A stretch of 64,000 nucleotides of DNA from positions 744,001 through 808,000 of the forward strand of contig OZ260079.1 of assembly GCA_965284365.1 (NCBI GenBank), read 5' to 3'. The stretch is from Phragmitibacter sp965284365. Its GTDB lineage: Bacteria; Verrucomicrobiota; Verrucomicrobiia; Verrucomicrobiales; Verrucomicrobiaceae. The position numbers and the translations under genes were made by a program. Shown here piece after piece: positions 26,693-35,870 of this stretch. Each line of letters begins with the position of its first letter. Within the stretch, counting starts at the first letter, position 1. The notes under the pieces were generated by a model, which saw nothing but the letters and a program-made list of their open reading frames with translations, did not search any database and was not told the origin of the DNA.

Positions 26693-28133
26693 GTCCCCCT
26701 ATTCCCGCCGCCAGTTCCTCACAGGAGCCTACGGTCTGGGCGCGATCGCACTTACCACGTTGCTGCAGGAACAAGGCTTGTTCGCCAACCCGGCACTGGC
26801 AGGCGCAGGCCCGGGACACTTTGATCTTCAGCCGAAGCTCCCCAACAGCTTTGGACAGGCCAAGGCCATGATCTCCCTCTTTATGCAGGGCGGGCCGAGC
26901 CATATCGACATGTTCGATCCGAAGCCAGAGCTGATGAAGCTCGATGGCAAAAACTTCCCCGGCGAGGTAAAATACGATGACGCGGCCGGAGCCAGCCGCG
27001 AGGTGATGGCGCCCCCCTGGAAGTTCAAGAAGCATGGCCAAAGTGGCATTGAGATGAGCGATCTCGTGCCCTGCATGGGAAGCATCGCGGATGAGATGAC
27101 GCTGATCCGCTCCATGCATACGGGCGTGAACAATCACGGGCAGTCCATCTATGCGCTGCTCAATGGGCGCAGCACCGCTGGACGTCCGACTTTGGGCAGT
27201 TGGCTCACCTATGGGCTTGGCTCGGAAAATCAAAATCTCCCTGCCTATGTGGCACTGACGGATCCGCGCGGTCTTCCCGTGTTGGGCGTGGACAACTTCT
27301 CCAACGGCTGGCTGCCATCGCTTTTCCAGGGCACCGTGATCCGGCCTAAGGAACCGCGCATTCTGAATCTGGATCCGCCCATGTCCCTGCAAGGCGAAGC
27401 CCAGCAGCGCTATCTAGATTTTGTGCAGAAGATGAACCGCGAGCACGCTGCGGAGCGTCCCGGCGAGTCCGACCTCGAAGCCCGCATTCAAAGCTTTGAA
27501 CTGGCAGCCCGCATGCAGACCAATGCCAAGGAAGCGCTCGACTTGACCCAGGAATCCCCTGCCACGTTGAAACTTTACGGCATCGATCAGAAGGCGACGG
27601 AAGAATTCGGCAAGCGGTGTCTTATCGCACGGCGCCTGATTGAGCGCGGCGTGCGTTTCGTCTCGGTATTCACGGGCAATCAAACCTGGGATCACCACAG
27701 CAATATCTTGCAGAGCTTGCCGACGGCCTGTCTTCAGGTAGATCGTCCCGCCGCCGCGCTGGTCATGGATTTAAAACAACGTGGCCTGCTGGACAGCACA
27801 GTGGTGCATTGGGGCGGTGAGATGGGTCGTCTGCCCGTCATTCAGAATCGCGCAGGCGCCAAAGGCCGTGCTGGCGTGGGCCGCGACCACAACACCTACG
27901 GCTTCAGCATGTGGGTGGCTGGTGGCGGTTTCAAAGCTGGCCACGTTCACGGAGCCACCGATGAATTCGGCCATCACGCGGTCGAAGGCGTGGTAAATCA
28001 TTACGACTACCACGCCACGCTGCTCCACCTTTTCGGGCTGGATCAAAAGAAGCTGGCCTTCAAACGCAATGGCGTGGCCCAGACCCTCGTGGAGAATCCA
28101 GACGCACGGGTGGTGAAGGAACTGCTGGCCTGA
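26682..28133 (+). CDS. DUF1501 domain protein, Tat-exported
   Basis: The 483-residue protein has a twin-arginine signal (SRRQFLTGAYGLGAIALTTL) and the DUF1501 sulfatase/phosphatase-like fold: FMQGGPSHIDMFDPKPELMK, MHTGVNNHGQSIYALLNG, VHWGGEMGRLPV, GRDHNTYGFSMWVAGGGFK and GATDEFGHHAVEG near the C-terminus. The paired His and Asp residues resemble alkaline-phosphatase-superfamily metal sites. The start overlaps the cytochrome gene by 11 bases, so the two are translationally coupled. The pair is presumed to act together in the periplasm, possibly in polysaccharide or sulfated-substrate use; this is inference from where such pairs occur. Confidence 0.94.
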   Translation: MLTESPYSRRQFLTGAYGLGAIALTTLLQEQGLFANPALAGAGPGHFDLQPKLPNSFGQAKAMISLFMQGGPSHIDMFDPKPELMKLDGKNFPGEVKYDDAAGASREVMAPPWKFKKHGQSGIEMSDLVPCMGSIADEMTLIRSMHTGVNNHGQSIYALLNGRSTAGRPTLGSWLTYGLGSENQNLPAYVALTDPRGLPVLGVDNFSNGWLPSLFQGTVIRPKEPRILNLDPPMSLQGEAQQRYLDFVQKMNREHAAERPGESDLEARIQSFELAARMQTNAKEALDLTQESPATLKLYGIDQKATEEFGKRCLIARRLIERGVRFVSVFTGNQTWDHHSNILQSLPTACLQVDRPAAALVMDLKQRGLLDSTVVHWGGEMGRLPVIQNRAGAKGRAGVGRDHNTYGFSMWVAGGGFKAGHVHGATDEFGHHAVEGVVNHYDYHATLLHLFGLDQKKLAFKRNGVAQTLVENPDARVVKELLA

Positions 28134-28178
28134 GGCGTGCCGGCTGCGCAGCCGCGAAGCGAATCCGGCCACCACGCC
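28134..28178. repeat. Structured palindromic repeat (family B), copy 2, between convergent genes
   Basis: The core CGGCTGCGCAGCCG (28141-28154, a perfect palindrome) with the CGAAGCGAA tail differs by one base from the core at 3430-3452. The outer arms are different in sequence yet still pair: GGCGTG (28134-28139) with CACGCC (28173-28178), and GCCGG with CCGGC. It begins one base after the DUF1501 stop and precedes the convergent MFS stop. Confidence 0.7.
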
Positions 28179-28187
28179 GATCCCACC

Positions 28188-29642
28188 CTACTCGTGATGC
28201 TCTTCCTTCGGCTCAGGCAGCAGCCACGCGATGATCGCGCCGACTAATGCATAAGAACCAGCCACGATGGCGCCAACGGTGGCTATCTTCGCAGGGCTGG
28301 GTGGCACAGACTCGGACAACGTAATGGTGATCCACGCTGCCGCAGTGCCGATAATGCGGCCTCCGATATTCGCGGCAAAGCTCTCACCGGTGCCCCGCAA
28401 ATGCACAGGAAACACCAGAGGGATGTAATTCCCCCAGAAGCTGAACTGGGCAACCGTCAGAAGGCCAGCTAGGAAAATGCCCCACTGCACCATGCTTAAC
28501 GATGAGTCCGTTAGATGTCCGCCAACCCAATTGAAATAGAACGGCACAAACACGAGCGCCGGGATGATGAACAAACTCAACTGAACCCTGCGGCTTAGGA
28601 TAACCACCGCAAGCACGGCAAACAGACAGCGGCCAATCAGACCACCCGTCTCCTGATATTTCGTCACGGTGGCCACTTGGGAATCGGTGGCATTGGCACT
28701 GGCGATCTTGAGTTGCCGTTCGGTCAGGGCTGGCTTGCCTGCAGCGGCGGCATTCTCTTTTGCTTTATCCTGCGCGGCCTTTCCGATCGCCAGGACCTCA
28801 TGATGGCCGCCCTTCGGAGCTCCAAGAATCTGCGGTAGCTGCTGGATCGCGCCAAACGCGATGCCATAGCTGGCCGCAAAGCCAAGCGTCGTGAGAATGG
28901 TCGTCTTGCGCAGTTCAGGACTGAACAGCGCGCGGATGCTCGGACGTCGTAGATTGCCGGATTCCTTCTTCTTCTGCCATTCGGGCGACTCCGGCAAGAA
29001 GGGCCGGATGAGGATCAACGGGAGTGCCGGGATAACACCCGAGATCAGCGTGTAACGCCAGGCTTCATGCACGCCATGAATAGCGGGCAAGGCCGTGGCA
29101 AACTCTGCCGCCAAGCCATTCATCCAGGCCACAAGGAAACCGCCAATGGAAGAAAACGCCTGGGTATATCCGAGCACTTTCTCTCGCTGTTTGGGATTCG
29201 GAAAAAGTTCCGCCAGCCAGGCAACTGCCGCAACGAACTCCACGCAGACACCAATGAAGACGAGACAGCGCAGGAAAAGCAACTGAGGCAGACTGGTGGC
29301 ATAACCCGCGGCAAAAGCCGAGCCCGCATAAAGCAGAATGCTGAACGTCAGCACACGGCGGCGGCCTAAGAGGTCCGTAAGATAACCACCCAACAAGCCA
29401 AAGACACCACCCGCGAGGGCTGGTACGAAGAACAGCATGCGGGCCCATTGCACATAGCCCGGTGAACCCGGCGTCAGCAAAGGCGCGCCATCCGGCCCGA
29501 CCCCACCCAATGCTGCCAGGGCTGGCTTGATAACCAGCGGAAGCATGAGCAACTCATAAATATCAAACGCAAAGCCGATGCTGGCGATGATGCAGATGAG
29601 CCAATGCGTGCGGGTGAACTTGATGGGAGCTGGAAATGCCAT
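28188..29642 (-). CDS. MFS transporter, sugar/organic-acid type
   Basis: The 484-residue membrane protein has about 12 hydrophobic segments. The A-motif is visible in GGYLTDLLGRRRVLTF after TM2, and an acidic FDIYELLMLP patch lies in TM1. The central cytoplasmic loop (about 205-320) is long and carries an Ala/Lys-rich insert (AIGKAAQDKAKENAAAAGKP). The C-terminal half has FPVHLRGTGESFAANIGGR, as in metabolite:H+ symporters. It follows the Tat-exported TIM-barrel gene by 55 bases on the same strand, so it may import the product handled by that protein. Substrate unknown. Confidence 0.88.
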   Translation of the reverse strand: MAFPAPIKFTRTHWLICIIASIGFAFDIYELLMLPLVIKPALAALGGVGPDGAPLLTPGSPGYVQWARMLFFVPALAGGVFGLLGGYLTDLLGRRRVLTFSILLYAGSAFAAGYATSLPQLLFLRCLVFIGVCVEFVAAVAWLAELFPNPKQREKVLGYTQAFSSIGGFLVAWMNGLAAEFATALPAIHGVHEAWRYTLISGVIPALPLILIRPFLPESPEWQKKKESGNLRRPSIRALFSPELRKTTILTTLGFAASYGIAFGAIQQLPQILGAPKGGHHEVLAIGKAAQDKAKENAAAAGKPALTERQLKIASANATDSQVATVTKYQETGGLIGRCLFAVLAVVILSRRVQLSLFIIPALVFVPFYFNWVGGHLTDSSLSMVQWGIFLAGLLTVAQFSFWGNYIPLVFPVHLRGTGESFAANIGGRIIGTAAAWITITLSESVPPSPAKIATVGAIVAGSYALVGAIIAWLLPEPKEEHHE

Positions 29643-29697
29643 GAGACGATGACGGGTGACCGGATGGAAGACTTGTCGTGTGCGGGAGCTATGTCAC

Positions 29698-30606
29698 TCA
29701 GGCAAGCAGCGGCGCAAGTTCTTTGAGAATGCGCGGCACCTCGACAAACGGATCGCCCTTGTCTTCATACTCCAGCGTGAACCAGCCCTGGTAGTTTGCG
29801 TCTCTGAGAATCTTGATCACGCGAGGAATGTCGGTCGGCTCTGGATCGCGGCCCTTGGGCTTCATCACCATCTTGAGCTGCACATTGACCGCATACGGGG
29901 CAATCTTCGCCAGATCCGCGTAGGGATCTTCCGTCGCGAAATTGCCGCTATCAAAATTGATCCCTACCCACGGATTGTCGACAGCGCGGATGATTTTAAT
30001 CAGATTGTCCGCTTCCGCGACAATGCCGTGATGGTTTTCCATGCCCAGGATGATGCCTTTCTTCGCCGCGTATTCGGCGCAATGGCTATAGGTCTCGATG
30101 CAGTGTTTCGTGGCCTTCTCGATATCCAACCCCTTCGGCGCGGAGCCGGCAAAAACTCGGATGTGTGGAGCGCCCATGAGCGCGGCCCGGTCGATCCAGA
30201 GCTTGGTGTAGGCGATCTCCTTGTCCAGCTTTTCGCCCGGTTCGAGCGCCCAGGTATTGCCGATAGCCGTGCCGCAAATGCTCACACCCCGAAGGTAAGC
30301 CTGGCGGCGCAGATCGAGGAAATACTTATCGTCTGCCGTCGGAGGGAAGAAATAGCTGGTGAGCTCGGCGCCCTCACAACCATACTCGGCGCAGCGATCC
30401 AGAAAGGTGCGCATGTCCAGAGGATCATGACCTTCTTTGGTTTTGACCTCCTTCTCCTTCATGAAGGGGAAAAATTCCCGGAAGGAGTAAGCGGCGAGGC
30501 CGAGTTGGAAGCGGGGAGCGCCGGTGCGATTGATCGGCTCAATGGCGGGAAGCGCGGTTGCGCCGAGGGCGGTCAGCGACGTAGAGAGGAAGGATCGGCG
30601 GTTCAT
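29698..30606 (-). CDS. Sugar phosphate isomerase/epimerase (xylose isomerase-like TIM barrel), Tat-exported
   Basis: The 302-residue protein is read from the ATG at 30606, which gives the Tat-type signal MNRRSFLSTSLTALGATALP; the frame is open 18 codons further upstream, but those add a non-signal leader. The AP_endonuc_2/xylose-isomerase-like barrel shows FQLGLAAYSFREFFP, YGCEGAELTSYFFPP, HIRVFAGSAPKG, GIILGMENHHGIV, VGINFDSGNF and QGWFTLEYEDKG, with the Glu/Asp/His/Glu metal ligands expected of the fold. The enzymes isomerise or epimerise keto sugars. Export makes it one of the periplasmic sugar-acting members common in this phylum. An MFS transporter lies 55 bases downstream. Confidence 0.88.
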   Translation of the reverse strand: MNRRSFLSTSLTALGATALPAIEPINRTGAPRFQLGLAAYSFREFFPFMKEKEVKTKEGHDPLDMRTFLDRCAEYGCEGAELTSYFFPPTADDKYFLDLRRQAYLRGVSICGTAIGNTWALEPGEKLDKEIAYTKLWIDRAALMGAPHIRVFAGSAPKGLDIEKATKHCIETYSHCAEYAAKKGIILGMENHHGIVAEADNLIKIIRAVDNPWVGINFDSGNFATEDPYADLAKIAPYAVNVQLKMVMKPKGRDPEPTDIPRVIKILRDANYQGWFTLEYEDKGDPFVEVPRILKELAPLLA

Positions 30607-30737
30607 GCGGGCAAAAGCAGGTGGAGGGAACGGCTCGTGGGCCGTTATCTTACGCCGCACTCAGGGTCATTTCCGCGCAGCACTTGCGGGTTTTCCCACG
30701 TTCATATAAAATCCTGTCCCGTACGTTCATTTTCATC

Positions 30738-31970
30738 ATGAAACCAAACTCCGCGCCGCTCCTTGCGGCCGCCCTGTCCCTCGGCCTCTTCTTCTCTCCT
30801 GGCGTTCGCGCCGCCGAAGCCCCAAAGGTGGTGAAACTGTGGCCAGACGGCGCGCCCGGAGCAAAGGGCGACAGACCTGAGGATACTCCCCGGCTGGATG
30901 TGTATTGCCCCGATGAAGATCCTTGCGGCGCTGGCGTGGTGATCTGTCCCGGCGGTGGCTACGGGGGTCTCGCCATTGATCACGAGGGCAAGCAAATCGC
31001 CCAGTTTTACAACAGCATCGGAGTCACGGCTTTCGTCCTCAGCTACCGCCTTGGAACCCAGGGTTATCATCATCCCATTGAGGTGAATGACGCCAAACGC
31101 GCCCTCCGCTGGGTGCGGGAGCACGCTGAGGAATACAATCTGGACCGCAACCGCATCGGCTTGACGGGCTTTAGCGCCGGCGGCCACCTCGCGAGCACCG
31201 CTGGGACGCTCTTTGATGCTGGTGACCCGAATGCCCCCGATCGCGTGGACCGCGCTTCCTCGCGCCCCGACTTCCTCGTGCTGGGCTACCCAGTTATCTC
31301 CCTTTCCGACACTTTCACGCACAAGGGCAGCCGCGACAATCTGCTCGGACCCGAGAAAGCGAACGAAGAACTCGCGAAGCAGCTTTCCAGTCAGCACAAT
31401 GTCACCCCGCAGACGCCGCCCACCTTTATCTTCCAAACGGACGAGGACTCCGCGGTGCCTGCTGAAAATGCCGTAGCCTTTTACCTAGCCCTGCGGAAAC
31501 ACAAAGTCCCCGCGGAAATGCACATCTATCAACGCGGCCCGCACGGCGTCGGCCTTATGCACGGCGATCCGGTTCTCTCCACTTGGGGCAAGCACCTCTC
31601 GGATTGGCTGCGCAACAACGGCTGGCTTCGCCCCGGCCAGAGAGCCGCCGTGGAAGGAACAGTGACGGTCAATGGCACGCCCGTGAGCTGGGGTAGTGTG
31701 ACCTTTCAACCGAAAGATCCTTTGGCGCCGGTCGTCTCTGTCCGGCTCCGGAACGGCAAATACGCCACTTCCGCCAACACTGGCGTCCCCGTAGGCAAAC
31801 ACAAAGTGCGGGTGCTCTTCTCCGCAGCCGATGTTCCCACCATCACCGCCAAAGACGCGCCCGCCGGCGTCGTCGAAGTCTCGCGGTTATCCCTGGAGAC
31901 ACGGGAAGATCTCAATACCGAGATCAAGCCTGACAAGAACAAGCTGGATATCCCCCTGAACTGGCCATGA
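30738..31970 (+). CDS. Secreted alpha/beta hydrolase (acetyl-xylan-esterase-like) with C-terminal transthyretin-like domain
   Basis: The 410-residue protein is read from the ATG at 30738, which opens a clean signal peptide (MKPNSAPLLAAALSLGLFFS, cleavage near AEA). The esterase domain has the oxyanion motif ICPGGGYGGLAIDHEG (about 69-84), nucleophile S146 in GFSAGGHLAS, an acid at D235 or D237 in FQTDEDSAVP, and H269 in RGPHGVGL. Residues about 305-410 form a second beta domain (VEGTVTVNGTPVSWGSVTFQ), a carboxypeptidase-regulatory/transthyretin-like module common in Planctomycetes and Verrucomicrobia. Likely role: periplasmic deacetylation of plant or algal polysaccharides. It is divergent from the TIM-barrel/MFS operon. 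Confidence 0.9.
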   Translation: MKPNSAPLLAAALSLGLFFSPGVRAAEAPKVVKLWPDGAPGAKGDRPEDTPRLDVYCPDEDPCGAGVVICPGGGYGGLAIDHEGKQIAQFYNSIGVTAFVLSYRLGTQGYHHPIEVNDAKRALRWVREHAEEYNLDRNRIGLTGFSAGGHLASTAGTLFDAGDPNAPDRVDRASSRPDFLVLGYPVISLSDTFTHKGSRDNLLGPEKANEELAKQLSSQHNVTPQTPPTFIFQTDEDSAVPAENAVAFYLALRKHKVPAEMHIYQRGPHGVGLMHGDPVLSTWGKHLSDWLRNNGWLRPGQRAAVEGTVTVNGTPVSWGSVTFQPKDPLAPVVSVRLRNGKYATSANTGVPVGKHKVRVLFSAADVPTITAKDAPAGVVEVSRLSLETREDLNTEIKPDKNKLDIPLNWP

Positions 31971-32032
31971 GCCAGCAAGGAATGGAGATGGAAGCGGAAG
32001 AGGCGAAAGCCTGCGCTCGCCGCTTTGCCCCC

Positions 32033-32962
32033 TTACCGTATCTCCTGAGAGGCGTGCCTGCGGGACTTCAGGACAATGGGTGCGCCCCCCGTCGTCGGCG
32101 CGCTTTCATGCGGGGTGTAAACCACGGAACCGTTGTCGAGCTTCCGTGAACGGAAAGCGCCGTTTTCCGTAGACACTGCTTCCGACGGAATCTGGTTGTT
32201 CTGAGCCAGGATCACTGGCTGCAAAGGTTGATAATTCTCCTGCGGCGGCGGCATAGGCATCGGAATCGGCTGCGGCTTGGAAGGCGGCGCTTTCATGGGC
32301 TGCTGCTCGGGATTCAGGAAGATCGGAGGAGCGGAAGCAGGCGAAGATGGAGGCGGCGCCATGGAAGGGATATTTACCTCCTTGGGTAGATTGCCCTGCA
32401 CGATCAGTACCTTCGACCCAATTCCCATCCGACCAAAAAGATCGATCACATCCATCGATTTCATGCGGATGCATCCGTAGCTGACCGGCTTGCCTATTTG
32501 GTTTTCAGCCGCCGTGCCGTGAATGTAAATGCACCGGCTGTAAGCATGGGAGTTTTGAGGCTCCAGACCCTTCAGCCACATGATTCGGGACACAATCGGA
32601 TCGCGGCCCGGGGCGTTCGGCTTGATCACTTCGCCCGTAAGCTGGCGCGATTTGAAGACACTGCCGCTCTTCACCCCATGTCCGATCTTAGCCACCACTT
32701 CATGCAACCCGAGTGGCGTGCTATTGGTTCCAGGTTTGTCTCCTAGACCGAACTTGGAAGTGGAAACCGGGTAAGCTTTGCCGACTGACCCTGATTTGTC
32801 ATAGAGAGCCAGCTTCTGCTGAGCCACGCTGACCACGACATTCGTCGGCTGGCGCGGCGTGGCGCCGTTAAACTTGGTCGAGGAGCACTGTGTCAGCAGG
32901 AGGGCCGAGCACACGCAGCCTGCGCTGGTGGCGAGACGTGGAGCCCGGCTGACGATTCCCAT
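32033..32962 (-). CDS. L,D-transpeptidase (YkuD) lipoprotein with proline-rich C-terminal tail
   Basis: The start is placed at the ATG at 32962, giving a lipoprotein signal with lipobox LLTQC-SS; ATGs at 33025 and 33019 and a TTG at 33064 are in frame and would lengthen the N-terminus. The YkuD catalytic domain has YPVSTSKFGLGDKPGTNSTP, NAPGRDPIVSRIMWLKG, CIYIHGTAAENQIGKPVSYG and the active-site signature SYGCIRM (nucleophile Cys, upstream His). It would make 3-3 peptidoglycan cross-links or attach proteins to peptidoglycan. After the domain comes a tail of about 100 residues rich in Pro, Gln and Met. A shorter paralog lies at 49035-49607. Confidence 0.88.
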   Translation of the reverse strand: MGIVSRAPRLATSAGCVCSALLLTQCSSTKFNGATPRQPTNVVVSVAQQKLALYDKSGSVGKAYPVSTSKFGLGDKPGTNSTPLGLHEVVAKIGHGVKSGSVFKSRQLTGEVIKPNAPGRDPIVSRIMWLKGLEPQNSHAYSRCIYIHGTAAENQIGKPVSYGCIRMKSMDVIDLFGRMGIGSKVLIVQGNLPKEVNIPSMAPPPSSPASAPPIFLNPEQQPMKAPPSKPQPIPMPMPPPQENYQPLQPVILAQNNQIPSEAVSTENGAFRSRKLDNGSVVYTPHESAPTTGGAPIVLKSRRHASQEIR

Positions 32963-33103
32963 GGTGGCGGCAATTCGGGCCACACGCTGGAAATTGGAGG
33001 CAAGAGCATTGACCACCATATTCATAAAGCGCCGTATAAATTCAACAAAAGCTAAGTTTTGCAAGTGCCGTTAGAAGCAAAAGCAATATCCGGACCTAAA
33101 TAC

Positions 33104-34621
33104 TTAGGCAATGGCCGGATCGGAAGTGCTTTCTTCTTCTGGAGGCGGTGGGGAAGGGAACGACGGGAACGAGAACCAACGGCTCACCGTGCCTGCCACG
33201 ACATAGGAAAATCCGAACTGAAACATGGCCAGGAATGGAACGGAAAACCACTGACCATGTAGGGCTGCTTTGAAAAGCAACATGGTGAAATACGCCGCAA
33301 AAGCCAATTCGATCCAAAAAGTTATCGAGCGTGCACCTTTTGCGCGGCGGCGCGGCATTTTGTTGCCTGCGAGCGCCCCATACTTGGGAGTCCGCACAAA
33401 ATCCGATTGCTGGTTAAAAAGCGCTTCCAGCACGGCCTTGCCGTTATTGATGGTCATTCCCACCCCGAGAGCCAGCAGGAGCGGTAGATAAGGCAGAGAG
33501 GTCAGCCAGCCCCAGCGGCGCTGCGCCCCTTGGGCCGTGACATAGAAAATGATGGTGGAAAGTGACGCGAAGAAGAAGACCGGGATATCGATGAAAACCG
33601 CCTTCTGCCAGGAGCTCTCGAACATGAAGTTCGCGGGATAGACCAGCACGAGCACGCCAAACATCAGCAGGTAGGCGAAGTTCGCGCCGAGGTGGGCCGT
33701 CGCTTCAATCTTCACGCCTAGGGGGACATCACTACGCCAGACGGTCCCGAGAATCTTGCGGCAGACCTGGATGCTGCCTTTCGTCCAACGGTGCTGCTGG
33801 CTTTTGAAGCCTTCCATATCCGGGGGCAATTCCGCCGGCACCAGGATGTCCTTGAGGTAAATGAAACGCCAGCCCCCCATCTGTCCGCGGTAGCTCAGAT
33901 CCATGTCTTCCGTGAGCGTGTCATGCTGCCAGCCGCCAGACTCGATGATGCATTGCTTCCGCCAGATACCGGCGGTGCCGTTGAAATTGAAGAAATGCCC
34001 GCTCCGGCTCCGAGCCGCCTGTTCCAGGACAAGGTGACCGTCCAGCATCATCGCCTGCAGACGGGTCAGCAGACTGTCGCCCGCATTGATGTGGCCCCAG
34101 CGCGCCTGCACCATGCCCACCTTCGCATCGGCGAAATGATGGATCATTTTCTGCAGCAGATCCGAGGGCGGCACAAAGTCAGCGTCGAAAATCAGGAGAA
34201 AGTCCCCTTTAGCGGAGGGCATCGCCTCTTCGAGCGCGCCCGCCTTGAAGCCAATCCGGTTTTCACGGTGGCGGTATTCCACGCCGAAACCTTCCGCCCG
34301 CAGTTCGTCTGCCCCATTGGCGCAGAGTTCCGCCGTATCGTCCGTGGAGTCGTCCAGAATCTGGATCTGCAGCTTGTCCTTGGGGTAGTCCAGTTCGCTG
34401 ACAGCCTTGAACAGGCGCTCCACCACGTTTTGCTCATTATAGATGGGGAGCTGGACGGTGACGACGGGCAACTCTTCAAAATGACCCGTCAGCACGGGTT
34501 CATGCTTACGATGCCGCCAGTAGAGCCACAGAATGCGAAGCCTATGCGCTCCAAACAAACTCAATCCAATAAAAACGACCGCATAACAGATCATCCAAAG
34601 TGTTACAGTCCAATCGGTCAT
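33104..34621 (-). CDS. Family 2 glycosyltransferase, CslA/cellulose-synthase-like membrane enzyme
   Basis: The 505-residue protein has one N-terminal membrane helix (about 7-25), a GT-A domain and a cluster of C-terminal helices (from about 315). The processive GT2 motifs are complete: VVTVQLPIYNEQNVV, D90-D91 in QILDDSTDD, DAD at 146-148, TED at 237-239 and QQHRW at 275-279. It would polymerise a beta-linked polysaccharide from a nucleotide sugar at the inner membrane, resembling glucomannan or cellulose synthases. It is transcribed alone; no PilZ domain or BcsB-like partner is adjacent. An orphan Wza-like export protein lies about 5 kb away. Product unknown. Confidence 0.92.
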   Translation of the reverse strand: MTDWTVTLWMICYAVVFIGLSLFGAHRLRILWLYWRHRKHEPVLTGHFEELPVVTVQLPIYNEQNVVERLFKAVSELDYPKDKLQIQILDDSTDDTAELCANGADELRAEGFGVEYRHRENRIGFKAGALEEAMPSAKGDFLLIFDADFVPPSDLLQKMIHHFADAKVGMVQARWGHINAGDSLLTRLQAMMLDGHLVLEQAARSRSGHFFNFNGTAGIWRKQCIIESGGWQHDTLTEDMDLSYRGQMGGWRFIYLKDILVPAELPPDMEGFKSQQHRWTKGSIQVCRKILGTVWRSDVPLGVKIEATAHLGANFAYLLMFGVLVLVYPANFMFESSWQKAVFIDIPVFFFASLSTIIFYVTAQGAQRRWGWLTSLPYLPLLLALGVGMTINNGKAVLEALFNQQSDFVRTPKYGALAGNKMPRRRAKGARSITFWIELAFAAYFTMLLFKAALHGQWFSVPFLAMFQFGFSYVVAGTVSRWFSFPSFPSPPPPEEESTSDPAIA

Positions 34622-34890
34622 AGAGAGGTTGTTTGCTCAATAAGTAGGACGCGGACAGTGGAAAGTAAGACCAATGCCGTCAAGCAGCATTTGCGATACA
34701 GCATATCCACGACATGTGATTCACGCTCAAGCAGGAACCGTGCAAATTTTTTAAACGAGAAGGCGGTCAGTCTGTCCACAAGAAGGGCGGTAAGAGTCGC
34801 TGCAGTCGGGGCGTGTTCTGAAATGGCCAAAAAACTCTCTCTCGCATTTAGCCTGATTATTGCTTATATAAATTAACCATTTCGCACGCC
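34622..34890. promoter_or_regulatory. Divergent intergenic region, AT-rich before the secreted unknown
   Basis: About 270 bases separate the glycosyltransferase start from the next gene. The last 35 bases before the ATG at 34891 are AT-rich (ATTATTGCTTATATAAATTA), giving possible -10 boxes, but no matching -35 is clear. No Shine-Dalgarno sequence is visible before 34891. Confidence 0.35.
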
Positions 34891-35775
34891 ATGCCTTCCT
34901 CTTTTTTCCCAGCACGTTCCGTCCGACTGACGGCCTGTTTTATCACGATGCTGGCGGTCTCAGCCCTCCCGGCATTTTCGCAGGGAGACGAGAAGAAAAC
35001 TGATGAGAAGAAGCCGGTCTCCAAAGTGCCGGATGACTTATTGGGGAACGAGCATGTGCGGGAGGAGTTCGGGGTGAATAATTTTACCACCCCTTCCATC
35101 CAGAAGATTTTCGATCAGCTCGACTCGCTCGGCAATCTTCCCTACGACGCCCTAAAGCGCCCCATCAGCGACAAGGCCCCTGGAGACCGGGTGCTTATTG
35201 CCTTGGGGCTTGGCACCCTCATCGGCGACGGCTTCCTGGTGGTGCAATGTGAGAAAATCGAGGAGATGGAGACGGTGGGCCGGGCGCTGCTGAAATATGC
35301 CAAAGCTCTCGGGGCCGGGATGCGCATCAGCAAACATAGTCAGAGTCTTCTGGAAAACAGCTTGAAGGGCGACTGGGACAAACTGCGCATGGAACTGGCT
35401 TCCACCCAGGCCGATGTCGAAGGCGAAATGGTGCAACTGCGCGATGCCGACGTGGCGCATCTTGTCTCGCTTGGCGGTTGGCTTAGAGCGTTTGAGATCA
35501 GCACGGAAACCGTGGCGGACAATTATAGCGAGGATAAAAGCCGCGCTCTGGGCCGGGCGGATATCGTGGAATATTTCCTCTCCAGCTTGGAAAGCTTGCA
35601 TCCCGAAATCCAAAAAATTCATTACATGCAGGATCTTCATGACGGTCTTCAGGTGTTGCTGCCTGTGCTCGACGTGCCCGAAGGCAAGGCCTTTACCTTG
35701 GAAGAAGTGAAGGATTTAAAGGAAAAGGCACACCTCCTCGCCCAGGTCATTCAGGAGAAACTGCCAAAGAAGTAA
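34891..35775 (+). CDS. Secreted protein of unknown function
   Basis: The 294-residue protein has a Sec signal peptide (MPSSFFPARSVRLTACFITM onward, cleavage near AFSQG). The mature part is mixed alpha-helical and charged: a Lys/Glu-rich linker (GDEKKTDEKKPVSKVPDD), then DLLGNEHVREEFGVNNFTTP, PGDRVLIALGLGTLIGDGFL, an Arg/Lys-rich helical stretch, and LLPVLDVPEGKAFTLEEVKD. I see no cofactor-binding or catalytic motif and do not recognise the family. Spacing of 95 bases places it upstream of the NosR-like gene on the same strand, so it might be an accessory periplasmic component of that electron-transfer unit. That is only positional inference. Confidence 0.8.
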   Translation: MPSSFFPARSVRLTACFITMLAVSALPAFSQGDEKKTDEKKPVSKVPDDLLGNEHVREEFGVNNFTTPSIQKIFDQLDSLGNLPYDALKRPISDKAPGDRVLIALGLGTLIGDGFLVVQCEKIEEMETVGRALLKYAKALGAGMRISKHSQSLLENSLKGDWDKLRMELASTQADVEGEMVQLRDADVAHLVSLGGWLRAFEISTETVADNYSEDKSRALGRADIVEYFLSSLESLHPEIQKIHYMQDLHDGLQVLLPVLDVPEGKAFTLEEVKDLKEKAHLLAQVIQEKLPKK

Positions 35776-35870
35776 TGTGGCAGTGGGGCCAGGGAGCCTC
35801 AGTGCTGAGAACACTCGCCACGGTTCCGCCTTGCCGGGGCCAGACGATTGGCAAAGACTAGCGGCGCCCG

